53,929 nucleotides of DNA from an uncultured Pseudovibrio sp. (GCA_947502585.1 CANNAV010000013.1:1-53929); one strand, 5' to 3'. Shown: positions 9,819 to 18,713, numbered from the stretch's first letter. Notes: generated by a model not told the origin, from the letters alone. Program-made: numbers and translations.

Positions 9819-11486
9819 ATGATGACAGATCGTAAGGGACAAGTGGAATTTCCAATTCGTACTATCGATAGTTATCTGGATGATACGGTCAAAAATTATG
9901 CTCACCGTCCAGCTATCTACTTCATGGGCAAATCAACAAGTTACGGCGAATTGGGAGACCTGGTTGAACGTTCTGCAGGTGCGCTGCAGGCGATGGGCGT
10001 GAAAAAAGGTGACAGGATCGGCCTTTGTCTGCCTAACACGCCGTACTACACCATCTTCTATTTTGCGATTATGAAAATTGGCGGCACCGTCGTCAACTTC
10101 AACCCGCTTTATGTTGAGCGCGAACTTGCGTTCCAGGCGCGGGATTCCGGTGCACGCATTATGGTGACCATGGATGTTTCCGTGATCTATGATCGCGTGG
10201 AAGCTGTTCGTCAGGAAGGTGCTCTGGATAACATTATTGTTTGTCCAATGGCAGATATTCTGCCTCAGCCTAAGAAGCTGTTGTTCCAGCTTTTCAAGCA
10301 GAAGGATGTGTCAGATATTCCTGCTGATAAAGCTCACATTCGCTTCAATGATTTTCTTGCAAAGTCCAAAGGCATTACTCCGGTTGAGATTGAGCCAAAG
10401 CAAGATGTAGCGATCCTGCAGTATACCGGTGGTACGACTGGTGTTCCGAAGGGAGCGATGCTGACGCATTACAATATTACGTCTAACATGGAGATGCTGG
10501 AAAGCCATTATGGCGGATTGAAGCGCGGCTACGAGAAAACACTCTGTGTGCTGCCGTTCTTCCATGTGTTTGCAATGACCGTGCTGCAGAACCTCTCCAT
10601 TCTTGGTGCAGCAGAAATGTTGCTGATGCCACGGTTTGATCTGAAAGAACTGCTTGATCTGGCTGCGAAGAAGAAGCCAACCCTGTTTGCTGCTGTGCCA
10701 ACGCTTTACACCGCGATCAACAACAGTGAACTGACCAGGAAGTATGACCTGACATCAATCCGCTATTGTATGTCCGGTGGAGCACCGCTGCCTGTTGAGG
10801 TGAAGCAGAAGTTTGAAGCACTGACTGGCTGTGTTCTGGTAGAAGGGTATGGCCTCACCGAGAGTTCACCGGTTGCCTCTGCTAACCCGATGGACGGGAC
10901 AGGTAAAGACGGTTCTATCGGCCTTGTGATGCCAGGGACGACTGTTGAATTCCGTGATCTGGAAGACCTTGATAAAACGGTTGAGCGCGGTGAGAAAGGT
11001 GAGCTTTGTATCACCGGTCCGCAGGTTATGAAAGGGTACTGGAACCGTCCTGACGAGACAGCCAAAACACTGGAAGATGGCCGTGTGCTACACACCGGTG
11101 ATGTAGGCTACATGGATGATGACGGGTTCATCTTCCTTGTTGATCGCATCAAGGATCTCATTATCTGTTCCGGTTACAACGTTTACCCACGTGTGATCGA
11201 GGAAGCGCTTTATCAGCATGAGGCCGTTGCCGAGGTTATCGTGATAGCTATTCCTGACCAGTATCGGGGGCAGGCGCCGAAGGCCTTTGTGAAGCTGAAG
11301 GATGGGCAGAGCGTTACTGCAGAGCAGTTGAAAGACTTTCTGAAGGGACACATCTCCAAGATTGAAATGCCGAAAGCGATTGAATTCCGGGATGAGTTGC
11401 CAAAGACAATGGTTGGTAAGCTCTCCAAGAAAGAACTGGTTGAGGAAGAGGCTGCCAAGACTCGCAGTACTGAATACGCCAACTGA
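9819..11486 (+). CDS. AMP-forming acyl-CoA ligase (long-chain fatty acid or dicarboxylate type)
   Basis: The enzyme activates a carboxylic acid to its CoA thioester through an acyl-adenylate. The product is 555 residues. Motifs of the ANL superfamily are visible: the P-loop LQYTGGTTGVPKGAMLTH (residues about 195-215), YGLTESSPV, the TGDVGYMDDDGF hinge region, DRIKDLIICSGYNVYPR, and the C-terminal catalytic Lys in LPKTMVGKLSKKEL. The sequence resembles proteins annotated as FadD or as pimeloyl/dicarboxylate-CoA ligase PimA; the substrate cannot be told from sequence. GGGGAGGAG precedes the ATG at 9819. A strong terminator follows, so it is a single-gene unit. The fatty-acid porin FadL at 18955 is in the window but not linked. 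Confidence 0.92.
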   Translation: MMTDRKGQVEFPIRTIDSYLDDTVKNYAHRPAIYFMGKSTSYGELGDLVERSAGALQAMGVKKGDRIGLCLPNTPYYTIFYFAIMKIGGTVVNFNPLYVERELAFQARDSGARIMVTMDVSVIYDRVEAVRQEGALDNIIVCPMADILPQPKKLLFQLFKQKDVSDIPADKAHIRFNDFLAKSKGITPVEIEPKQDVAILQYTGGTTGVPKGAMLTHYNITSNMEMLESHYGGLKRGYEKTLCVLPFFHVFAMTVLQNLSILGAAEMLLMPRFDLKELLDLAAKKKPTLFAAVPTLYTAINNSELTRKYDLTSIRYCMSGGAPLPVEVKQKFEALTGCVLVEGYGLTESSPVASANPMDGTGKDGSIGLVMPGTTVEFRDLEDLDKTVERGEKGELCITGPQVMKGYWNRPDETAKTLEDGRVLHTGDVGYMDDDGFIFLVDRIKDLIICSGYNVYPRVIEEALYQHEAVAEVIVIAIPDQYRGQAPKAFVKLKDGQSVTAEQLKDFLKGHISKIEMPKAIEFRDELPKTMVGKLSKKELVEEEAAKTRSTEYAN

Positions 11487-11499
11487 TAATTACCCCAGG

Positions 11500-11532
11500 A
11501 AAAAAGCCTTCGCAAAAGCGAGGGCTTTTTTT
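11500..11532 (+). terminator. Intrinsic terminator of the acyl-CoA ligase gene
   Basis: AAAAAAGCC plus TTCGC pairs across an AAAA loop with GCGAGGGC followed by a run of seven T. This is a textbook rho-independent terminator 14 bases past the stop codon. Confidence 0.92.
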
Positions 11533-11646
11533 GTGAGCCTATCGGCTGTGCTGGAGTGTATTCCCGAGGGATGGCTCTGGTTTTCGGGTAATACTACGCA
11601 TGAAAATAAGGAGCCTGATGCGTGAATGCATAGGGAGCAACAGGCT

Positions 11647-12621
11647 CTAGTGAGTTTTGGAGGGCGCTGTTCCGGTCGCCACTTTCTTACCCAGCACAGT
11701 CTCGCGGTGCAGGGTGTAAAGGGAGGCTGCAACGATGATTACGCCGCCGAGATAGGTGGTCCAGAGCGGCCAGACGCCGAATATCACAACAGAGATGATT
11801 ACTGCGTAAACAAGGCGAATGTAATCAAACGGTGCTATTGCGGAGGCCTCGCCAAACTTGAGGGCTTGAATGTTGCTCATCTGAGCGCCCCAGCTGACGC
11901 CTGCCAGCAAGAGCAGCATGGTCGCGTCATTCAGGTCGATTGAAACCCAGTAGTAGAGGCCGAAAGGGGCCATGATCAATCCAACAAACGTTGCCTGAAA
12001 TGTCAGGATAGTGATAGGTTTATCAACCTGCGTGACCTTGCGCAAAATGATGCCCACAAGAGCGGCACAAGCTGAGGCGAGAATTGCCATCAGGCTGTAG
12101 ATGCTCATTTCGGCACCTGAGCCGGGCTGAGCGATGACCATCACCCCGATGAAACCAAGGGCGGTCGCCGAAATTCGGTGAATACCAATGACCTCTTTCA
12201 GTAAGAAAACCGCGAAAATCGTGATGAAAAAGGTACGTGCGAACCCAATTACGGTGCTTTCTGCAAGTGGCAAGTGAATGACAGCAGTAAAGCCAAGGTA
12301 CATTGCCGAGGACGCAAGCAGGATGCGGCCCAGGTGAAGCAGTGGAGCCTGTGTTTTCAGGGAACCCGGAAATCCTCTGATGATGATCGGCGCTGAAATC
12401 GCCAGCATGAATAACTGGCGAAGCATTAGAATTTGAGTAACATGTAAACGGTCGCCGAGCAGCTTTATGATAGTGCTCATGACGGCCATAAGGAATGTTG
12501 CCAGAAGGGCCCAGCAAATGCCGCGTGTATTATTAGAAAGGCTTTGCCATTTTTCGGAAAACCTTGTTTTTAACGCAGCAGATGATGAGCTGTCTTCAGG
12601 CTCTGCTGAAGGAACAGGCAT
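11647..12621 (-). CDS. EamA/DMT-family inner-membrane transporter
   Basis: The product is 324 residues with about ten hydrophobic segments between residues 35 and 310, the layout of two EamA repeats of five helices each. The first repeat starts near WALLATFLMAVMSTIIKLLG and the second near LMAILASACAALVGIILRKV. These drug/metabolite exporters move amino acids, amines or other small metabolites; the substrate here is unknown. The Lys/Ser-rich tails at both ends are soluble. The gene is convergent with the acyl-CoA ligase and has no partner. The start at 12621 gives a 30-residue polar N-terminus before the first helix, so a later start is possible. Confidence 0.88.
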   Translation of the reverse strand: MPVPSAEPEDSSSSAALKTRFSEKWQSLSNNTRGICWALLATFLMAVMSTIIKLLGDRLHVTQILMLRQLFMLAISAPIIIRGFPGSLKTQAPLLHLGRILLASSAMYLGFTAVIHLPLAESTVIGFARTFFITIFAVFLLKEVIGIHRISATALGFIGVMVIAQPGSGAEMSIYSLMAILASACAALVGIILRKVTQVDKPITILTFQATFVGLIMAPFGLYYWVSIDLNDATMLLLLAGVSWGAQMSNIQALKFGEASAIAPFDYIRLVYAVIISVVIFGVWPLWTTYLGGVIIVAASLYTLHRETVLGKKVATGTAPSKTH

Positions 12622-13018
12622 ATAACTGCTTTCGAAGCTGCCTTGATACGATCAAAACGACCAGACCCGATGTCTGGTGCAAAATGGTGTGCGCCATGGG
12701 CGAACAACGTAACAAAGATCAGATGGGTGTATGGGTTAAATAACCTGATGTTTGCGGTTTGGTCAAATTCCTAATAAATTTCGCTTGAGAGTTTAGACGA
12801 GAAGCACAAAGTTTCAGACAACTTATAGCTCTAAATCCCTTTCGTTATTTGCTCTATATGATGTGATGGTGGCCTTAAGTCACCCCGGAAATTACACTTC
12901 TGCAGTGAACCAGAAAACACTTGCAGGCTGAGGAAAGCACTGTACGTTTTAGTTTGGTGCGTAAAAGCTGTGTTGGAAGGTGCGGTGTCGGGCCGCTCTC
13001 CAGATTTTTGAGGTTTTC
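12622..13018. other. Divergent intergenic region
   Basis: About 400 bp lie between the divergent EamA and CoxL-like genes. I see no credible gene, tRNA or long repeat. It is AT-rich around 12770-12860, which fits promoter DNA for both genes. Confidence 0.5.
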
Positions 13019-15322
13019 ATGAATCAGGTTGCTACACCGAAGTTTGGAATTGGTGCTCCCGTACGGCGTAAAGAAGACGCCGCCTTTATTTCTGGGAAAG
13101 GTCATTATACGGATGACCTGAAGGTGAGCGGTGCAGCACATGCCGTTGTTTTGCGGTCCTCTCTGGCATTTGCAAAGTTCACTTTAGAGGGGCTGGATGA
13201 TGCGCGGGGCATGGATGGTGTGCAGCTCATTCTGACTGCTGCGGATATTGAGGGGACGAACTCTATCCCGTGTAAAGCCGTACTCCGGCAGTTGGACGGG
13301 ACGAAGCACTGGGTGCCTCTTCGTGAAGTACTTTGCTCTGATACAGCCCGGTTTGTTGGGGATGCTATTGCATTCGTTGTTGCTGAAACGGTGGAGCAAG
13401 CGCGGTCAGCGATGGAGATGATTGAGGTCGACTATGAAGATCTCGATCCGGCAATCGGAACTGAAGCAGCTTTAGAAGGTGACGCTCCTCCTGTATGGCC
13501 GGAGCATGGATCTAATGAGGCTTTTCACATTGGCATGGGTAACAAGGATGCGATGGAAGAGGCATTCCGGAAGGCGCATCATGTTACCAGGATTAAGGTG
13601 GTTAATAACCGTCTGGTGTCCAATGCAATTGAGCCGCGTGCTTGTATTGGCGAGTTCGATGGTCAGAGCGGCAGGTATACGCTGACCACCGGAACGCAGG
13701 GTGGTCACGGCATGCGTGATCTGATTGCCAGGAACATACTCAACGTCGACCCAAAAGATATCCGCGTTGTGACACCTGATGTGGGTGGTGGCTTTGGAAC
13801 CAAGATGTTCACCTATCCTGAATACCCTCTTTGCCTGATTGCCGCGAAACGTCTTGGGCGTCCCGTGAAATGGCTTCAGGAGCGTACCGAACACTTCCTG
13901 TCTGATGCGCATGGCCGGGACAATGTGTCCACAGCTGAGCTTGCACTCGATGAAAACGGCAAAATGATCGGCCTCAAGGTGCATGTACTTGCAAACATGG
14001 GGGCTTATCTGCATGAGTTTGGCCCTGGTATTCCACAGGTCGGCATATCCATGACCTCCGGTCTTTATGATATCCCCGCAACATGGGTCGAGGCGACGGG
14101 TGTATATACAAATACGGTGCCGGTCGATGCATTCCGCGGGGCAGGGCGTCCTGAGGCGCTCTATCTGATTGAGCGGCTGGTGGATAAAGCAGCCTATGAA
14201 ACCGGCATGGATCCGGCAGAGTTCCGTTGCAAGAGCTTTATCCCCGATGAGGCTTTACCTTATACAACAGCGCTTGGCCGCATGTATGATACGGGTTCCT
14301 TCGGTACTCATCTGACCAGAGCGCTGGATGAGATCCATTACGATACGTTTGCGGAACGTGAAGCGGAGAGCAAGGCAAAAGGTTTGTACCGTGGTCTCGG
14401 CCTGTCGACCTATGTGGAGGCCTGTGCCTTTGCTGGCGGTGAGGAAGCCAGGCTTGAGCTGAACAAGAACGGCAGCGTTACCTTGCTTATCGGAACGCAG
14501 AGTAACGGTCAGGGCCATGCAACGGCTTATGGTCAGGTGATTGCAGAATATTTAGGTTTGCAGCTTGATCAGGTTGAGATGGTGCAGGGGGATACAGACC
14601 GTGTGACGACTGGTGGTGGTACCGGCGGGTCGCGGTCTATTCCAATTGGTATGCCATCGGTGAAGGCGGCTTCTGAAACGCTTGTTAAAAAGATCAAGGA
14701 GATTGCCAGTGAGAAGCTGGAGGTTGGTGTTGGGGATCTGATATTGGAAGACGGGCAGGTGCGCGTGGCAGGTACAGATCAGCAAGTCAGCCTTGCTGAT
14801 GTGGCCGGATCGCAACCGGATACCTTGAGTGCAGCGGAAAATGTCATGCAGGATGAATGTACTTACCCTAATGGCACGCATGTGTGTGAGGTGGAGGTTG
14901 ATCCTGAAACCGGTAAGACGAACGTTATCAGCTATGTGATCGTGGATGACTTTGGCGTGACGGTGAACCCGATGCTTCTTGCCGGTCAGGTGCATGGCGG
15001 TGCAGCCCAAGCGATTTCTCAGGCGCTGTGTGAAAACACGGTTTATGATGAAACGGGGCAGCTGCTTTCAGCCTCTTTCATGGACTATCATATTGCACGC
15101 GCTGATGATTTGCCGAACTTTGATTTCTCGACAAGCAATGTTCCTTCAACGACAAATGCGATGGGCATTAAAGGGGCTGGTGAGGCTGGTTCTATTGGAG
15201 CTGCGCCGGCGGTGATGAATGCTGTGCAGGATGCGCTACGCAGGAATGCTGGTGTTGAGCACATAGATATGCCCGCGACGCCGGTTGTTGTCTGGACTGC
15301 AATTCAGGAGGCTCAAAGCTAA
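13019..15322 (+). CDS. Orphan xanthine dehydrogenase/CO dehydrogenase-type molybdopterin-binding large subunit (form II CoxL-like)
   Basis: The product is 767 residues from the ATG at 13019. An in-frame start at 12980 adds 13 residues with no homology feel. The N-terminus GIGAPVRRKEDAAFISGKGHYTDD is typical of the aerobic CO dehydrogenase large-subunit family. Molybdenum-cofactor motifs are visible: GGGFGTKMFTYPEYPL, DAFRGAGRPEA, GTQSNGQGHATAYGQ, and a C-terminal GIKGAGEAGSIGAAPAVMNA with the catalytic Glu. The active-site loop reads AFRGAGR, the form II type, not the AYxCSFR of true CO dehydrogenase, so the substrate is probably an aldehyde or N-heterocycle. The FeS small subunit and FAD medium subunit that normally accompany it are not adjacent. 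Confidence 0.9.
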   Translation: MNQVATPKFGIGAPVRRKEDAAFISGKGHYTDDLKVSGAAHAVVLRSSLAFAKFTLEGLDDARGMDGVQLILTAADIEGTNSIPCKAVLRQLDGTKHWVPLREVLCSDTARFVGDAIAFVVAETVEQARSAMEMIEVDYEDLDPAIGTEAALEGDAPPVWPEHGSNEAFHIGMGNKDAMEEAFRKAHHVTRIKVVNNRLVSNAIEPRACIGEFDGQSGRYTLTTGTQGGHGMRDLIARNILNVDPKDIRVVTPDVGGGFGTKMFTYPEYPLCLIAAKRLGRPVKWLQERTEHFLSDAHGRDNVSTAELALDENGKMIGLKVHVLANMGAYLHEFGPGIPQVGISMTSGLYDIPATWVEATGVYTNTVPVDAFRGAGRPEALYLIERLVDKAAYETGMDPAEFRCKSFIPDEALPYTTALGRMYDTGSFGTHLTRALDEIHYDTFAEREAESKAKGLYRGLGLSTYVEACAFAGGEEARLELNKNGSVTLLIGTQSNGQGHATAYGQVIAEYLGLQLDQVEMVQGDTDRVTTGGGTGGSRSIPIGMPSVKAASETLVKKIKEIASEKLEVGVGDLILEDGQVRVAGTDQQVSLADVAGSQPDTLSAAENVMQDECTYPNGTHVCEVEVDPETGKTNVISYVIVDDFGVTVNPMLLAGQVHGGAAQAISQALCENTVYDETGQLLSASFMDYHIARADDLPNFDFSTSNVPSTTNAMGIKGAGEAGSIGAAPAVMNAVQDALRRNAGVEHIDMPATPVVVWTAIQEAQS

Positions 15323-15356
15323 GCTATCAAGGCTGCAGAGCTTAAATAAGAGTGTG

Positions 15357-15380
15357 CAGGCGGGGCTGGTGTCCCGCCTG
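15357..15380 (+). terminator. Hairpin after the CoxL-like gene
   Basis: CAGGCGGG (15357-15364) pairs with CCCGCCTG (15373-15380) around an eight-base loop, 35 bases past the stop codon. It is followed by TTCTCG only, so terminator strength is uncertain. It lies between two convergent genes. Confidence 0.5.
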
Positions 15381-15392
15381 TTCTCGTCGGTA

Positions 15393-15629
15393 TCAGAACG
15401 CTTTAAAGGTAATAATGGTTCTGGTGTCCTGGATGCCTTCGAAGACCTGAATCTTGTCAGCAACGAAATGACCAATGTCTTCATCATCGTTGACGTAGAA
15501 CTTGGCCAGCAGGTCGAAATCCCCGGACGTAGAGTAGATTTCGGAGGCTATTTCCGCGTCCGCTATTGCATTGGCAACCTGATAGGTTTTTCCAAGCTGG
15601 CATTTAATCTGTATAAAGAACGGAATCAT
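15393..15629 (-). CDS. Stand-alone Lrp/AsnC ligand-binding (RAM) domain protein
   Basis: The product is 78 residues and corresponds to the C-terminal RAM domain of Lrp/AsnC regulators, with a beta-alpha-beta-beta-alpha-beta layout: FFIQIKCQLGKTYQVANAI, SGDFDLLAKFYVND, then GIQDTRTIITFKAF. It lacks the helix-turn-helix half. Free-standing RAM proteins of this size form oligomers and bind small effectors such as amino acids in other bacteria and archaea. Whether this one regulates transcription or an enzyme is unknown. The gene is convergent with the CoxL-like gene. Confidence 0.8.
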   Translation of the reverse strand: MIPFFIQIKCQLGKTYQVANAIADAEIASEIYSTSGDFDLLAKFYVNDDEDIGHFVADKIQVFEGIQDTRTIITFKAF

Positions 15630-15842
15630 TAATCTGCTATCCTTCTGTCCCGTAAGATTGTTTTGTCTTTCAGGAAACGCCCGACTTCGAGCTTGCGTTG
15701 TTTGTGAGTATTTTGCGTTGAAGCTGCGTTTTTTTGCAAGCTTTTGCGTTTTTTATGTGAAGTCTGCCCCCAGTTGCCTTATGTCACTGTTCCCGGTTTC
15801 CGCTTGCAGTTCGCTCTCCGGTTTGCTAGCAAAAATTCTGAC

Positions 15843-15934
15843 CAATGGGGGTGCCCGGATGTGAGTGACGGGCTGAGAGGCGGGATGCCAACTCCTGGAA
15901 CCTGATCCGGATTATGCCGGCGGAGGGAATTGGG
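15843..15934 (+). promoter_or_regulatory. TPP (THI-box) riboswitch
   Basis: The conserved elements appear in order: GGGGTGCCC (about 15847-15855), the CTGAGA box (15873-15878), ACCTGATCCGG and TTATGCCGG, then CGGAGGGA at 15921-15928. This matches the thiamine pyrophosphate riboswitch consensus and sits just upstream of thiM-thiD. Such elements lower expression of thiamine genes when TPP is high, by terminating transcription or hiding the ribosome site. I see no strong U-run terminator between the aptamer and thiM, so translational control seems more likely. Confidence 0.95.
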
Positions 15935-16003
15935 ATGAGTATGAAGCTAATTGTTCCCGCGGTAATAGATAGGGGAGCGAAAACAAATGTCCTACACAGC
16001 TGA
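15935..16003 (+). CDS. Possible leader peptide overlapping the thiM start
   Basis: An open frame of 22 codons begins with ATG at 15935 and ends with TGA at 16001-16003, in a different frame from thiM and overlapping the thiM start by 17 bases. Its ribosome-binding site would be GGAGGG at 15922-15927, which is part of the conserved 3-prime side of the TPP aptamer, at ideal spacing (seven bases). The predicted peptide (MSMKLIVPAVIDRGAK and six more residues) resembles nothing I know. It could couple TPP sensing to thiM translation, or be chance. Confidence 0.3.
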   Translation: MSMKLIVPAVIDRGAKTNVLHS

Positions 16004-16742
16004 AAATCTTTGGCAGGTCTTTGGGGTTTTACGTGAACGTGGTGTCCGGGTTCATTGCCTGACGAACTCTGTTGCGCAGAACATTACCGCGAATGTGATG
16101 CTGGCTTGTAATATTGTGCCGTCGATGACGTCAGCTCATGATGAAATTCCTGCATTTATCGAGAGTGTCGATGGTTTGCTCCTCAATCTTGGAACACTGG
16201 ACGGTAAACGGCGGCATGGTATTCGGCTGGGGCTGGAAGGCGCTGCCAGTAAATCTATGCCCGTGGTGCTGGACCCGGTTAAAGTAGATCGCTCAGACAT
16301 TCGCATGGAGTTTGCCAGGGACATTTTGAAAGAGAACGTTTCGATCCTGAAGGCCAACGTGGCTGAGAGCGCCGGGCTTGGTGGGGCTGTTGCCGGGAAC
16401 ACGCTGGTTGTGCGCACCGGTATTGAAGATGCTGTGTTTGGCCGTGAGGCAACCTACACGGTGGGCAATGGGCATGCTTACATGGACAAAGTGACTGGTA
16501 TCGGCTGCGCTTTGGGTGGTGTTCTTGCCGGTTTTGCTGCTGTTGAGCCGGATAAGGAGCTTGCTGCGCTTGCAGCGCTGGCCGTCTATGGAGTCTGCGG
16601 CGAGATTGCCGCGGGGCAGGTGAACGGGCCGGGAAGCTTCGCTCCAGCTTTCATTGATAGTCTTTATGGCCTGACAGCCGACCAGTTTAATGAGCGCATC
16701 AGGCTCGAAACAATGAATGATAAAGGTGGGGTATTGGTCTAA
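15987..16742 (+). CDS. thiM: Hydroxyethylthiazole kinase
   Basis: ThiM phosphorylates 4-methyl-5-(2-hydroxyethyl)thiazole, a salvage step to thiamine. The product is 251 residues with family motifs TNSVAQNITANVMLAC and PSMTSAHDEIP near the N-terminus, VVLDPVKVDRS, ILKANVAE, and VTGIGCALGGVLAGF, which holds the anion-hole Gly/Cys region. The ribosome site is GGGGAG at 15972-15977. The stop TAA shares one base with the ATG of thiD, so the two genes are translationally coupled. Control by the upstream TPP riboswitch is expected. Confidence 0.96.
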   Translation: MSYTAENLWQVFGVLRERGVRVHCLTNSVAQNITANVMLACNIVPSMTSAHDEIPAFIESVDGLLLNLGTLDGKRRHGIRLGLEGAASKSMPVVLDPVKVDRSDIRMEFARDILKENVSILKANVAESAGLGGAVAGNTLVVRTGIEDAVFGREATYTVGNGHAYMDKVTGIGCALGGVLAGFAAVEPDKELAALAALAVYGVCGEIAAGQVNGPGSFAPAFIDSLYGLTADQFNERIRLETMNDKGGVLV

Positions 16743-17545
16743 TGAGTGCAATTGCAGTCACAATTGCAGGTTCAGATTCCGGTGGTGGCGCCGGAATTCA
16801 AGCAGATCTGAAGGCCTTTTCGGCTCGTGGTGTTTATGGGGCCAGTGTTATCACTGCACTGACAGCGCAAAATACCAAGGGCGTGACGGGTATTCATGAT
16901 GTGCCGCCAGCATTTGTGGCGGAGCAGATGGATGCTGTTTTTTCTGACCTGAAGGTGGATGCCGTGAAGATCGGCATGCTTTCACAGCCGGAAATTATCG
17001 ATGTTATTGCTCATAAGCTGGCGGAATATGATGTTAAGCGCATCGTTCTCGATCCGGTTATGGTGGCAACTTCGGGAGATGTTTTGCTGCAAAACTCCGC
17101 TGTTGCAGTCCTGAAGCAGAAGCTGTTCCCAATTGCGGCGTTGATTACGCCAAACATACAGGAAGCAGCCTATTTGCTTGGGCAACCGGTGGCCAGGTCC
17201 CGTGAAGGCATACACAGGCAGGCTTTGCTTCTGCTGGATATAGGCGCCAATGGGGTTCTGCTGAAAGGCGGGCACGGATCTGATGACACCTGTGATGACC
17301 TCTTCCTCTCCCACGATGCGGAAAGATGGTATACAGCTCCACGGTTTGACACAAAGAATACACATGGAACCGGCTGTACCCTGTCCTCTGCGATTGCAGC
17401 GGAGCTTGCTAAAGGATCAGGGCTGCGGGATGCGATTGGTGAAGCGAAAGCGTATATTAGTCAGGCGATCAGAGCCGGGGATACGCTTGATGTCGGCGAG
17501 GGACATGGGCCTGTACACCATTTCCACGAATTCTGGTCTACGTAA
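16742..17545 (+). CDS. thiD: Hydroxymethylpyrimidine (phospho)kinase
   Basis: ThiD phosphorylates HMP and HMP-phosphate to HMP-pyrophosphate for thiamine synthesis. The product is 267 residues of the ribokinase/PfkB-like family: the N-terminal AGSDSGGGAGIQADLKAF, GASVITALTAQNT, VKIGMLS, LDPVMVATSGD, and the catalytic NTHGTGCTLSSAIAAEL near residue 207. It overlaps thiM by one base. A thiE gene, often third in this salvage operon, is not present; a TRAP-type binding protein follows after 13 bases instead. Confidence 0.96.
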   Translation: MSAIAVTIAGSDSGGGAGIQADLKAFSARGVYGASVITALTAQNTKGVTGIHDVPPAFVAEQMDAVFSDLKVDAVKIGMLSQPEIIDVIAHKLAEYDVKRIVLDPVMVATSGDVLLQNSAVAVLKQKLFPIAALITPNIQEAAYLLGQPVARSREGIHRQALLLLDIGANGVLLKGGHGSDDTCDDLFLSHDAERWYTAPRFDTKNTHGTGCTLSSAIAAELAKGSGLRDAIGEAKAYISQAIRAGDTLDVGEGHGPVHHFHEFWST

Positions 17546-17558
17546 TAAGGCGGATATA

Positions 17559-18662
17559 ATGGCCAAAAACAAAGAAAATAACCTGACCCGTCGTCAGGCG
17601 TTAGGGCTAACAACCGGGGTGGTTGCCGGAAGCGCTGCACTTGCTGCACCCTCACTGGCTCAGGTTGCTGACCCGGTGATCGAATGGCGTATGGTAACCA
17701 GCTGGCCGAAGAACTTGCCCGGACCTGGTATGTCTGCGCAACGCATTTGCGATCGCATCAACATCATGAGCAATGGCCGGATGCGTGTTCGGCTGTTTGC
17801 TGCCGGTGAGCTGGTTCCCGCTTATGAGGTGTTTGACGCTGTTTCAAGCAGTACTGCACAGATGGGTCATTCAGCTGCTATGTACTGGGCTGGTAAGATG
17901 CCAGGGTCTGTGTTTTTTACGACAATTCCTTTTGGTCTTTTGCCTCATGAACACACTGCGTGGGTGGATCAGCTTGGCGGTCAGGAACTCTGGGATGATC
18001 TTTATGCACCATTCGGTGTGAAGCCATTTATGGGTGGCAACACTGGCCCGACCATGGCTGGCTGGTATCATGATCCTGTTGAGAGGCTGGATGACCTGAA
18101 AGGCCGCAAGCTTCGCATTGCCGGACTGGGCGGTGAGATCTTGCGTAAGCTTGGTGTTACCCCGGTCAATATTCCCGCCTCCGAGATTTTCACCAGTCTG
18201 CAGACGCATGTGGTTGATGGTGTCGAGTTCCTTGGCCCATGGAGTGACAGTGCTCTGGGCTTCCAGAAACTGGTCAAGTACTATTATGGTCCGGGCTTTA
18301 ATAAACCAAATGGTACGGGCGAAGCGATTGTGAATGCTGTTGCGCTGGAGGGACTGCCTCGGGAACTGAAGGCCGTGGTTGAAGAGGCTTGCCGTGTTGA
18401 AGCTGATCTTTCACTGTCTGAAGCGAATGCGCAAAATGCAGCCAGCCTGAAAGTGCTGCAGGACGAGCATGGGGTTGAGGTGCGTGAATTCCCGGAAGAG
18501 GTGCTGGCCGCCTTGAAAGAAACCAGCGCCGAGGTGTTGAATATATACACCGGGAAAGACACAGCTGCTCGTAAGATTTATGAGAGTTACATAGAAGTAC
18601 AGGAACTTCTGGCCGGGTGGAGCGCTCTTTCACTGGGCAAAAACATCGTTGCAAGAAGTTAG
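17559..18662 (+). CDS. TRAP-type periplasmic solute-binding protein (DctP/TakP-like)
   Basis: The product is 367 residues from the ATG at 17559, preceded by a weak TAAGG; the frame runs further upstream but inside thiD. A twin-arginine-like signal (LTRRQALGL, then a hydrophobic stretch ending ALAAPSLAQ) directs export. The mature part follows the DctP fold of the TakP group: EWRMVTSWPKNLPGPG, LFAAGELVPAYEVFDAV, the conserved LKGRKLRIAGLGGE, and GVEFLGPWSDSALGFQKL. Such proteins deliver carboxylates or oxo-acids to a DctQ-DctM permease. No DctQ or DctM gene is nearby. Its position 13 bases after thiD places it in the riboswitch-controlled transcript. A thiamine-precursor role is only an inference. 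Confidence 0.85.
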   Translation: MAKNKENNLTRRQALGLTTGVVAGSAALAAPSLAQVADPVIEWRMVTSWPKNLPGPGMSAQRICDRINIMSNGRMRVRLFAAGELVPAYEVFDAVSSSTAQMGHSAAMYWAGKMPGSVFFTTIPFGLLPHEHTAWVDQLGGQELWDDLYAPFGVKPFMGGNTGPTMAGWYHDPVERLDDLKGRKLRIAGLGGEILRKLGVTPVNIPASEIFTSLQTHVVDGVEFLGPWSDSALGFQKLVKYYYGPGFNKPNGTGEAIVNAVALEGLPRELKAVVEEACRVEADLSLSEANAQNAASLKVLQDEHGVEVREFPEEVLAALKETSAEVLNIYTGKDTAARKIYESYIEVQELLAGWSALSLGKNIVARS

Positions 18663-18684
18663 CCAGCGCATCAAATTGTGTTTG

Positions 18685-18713
18685 AAGGCCCTCCATTTGG
18701 AGGGTCTTTTGTT
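18685..18713 (+). terminator. Intrinsic terminator of the thiM-thiD-TRAP operon
   Basis: GGCCCTCC pairs with GGAGGGTC around an ATTT loop and is followed by TTTTGTT. It lies 23 bases past the stop codon. Confidence 0.85.
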
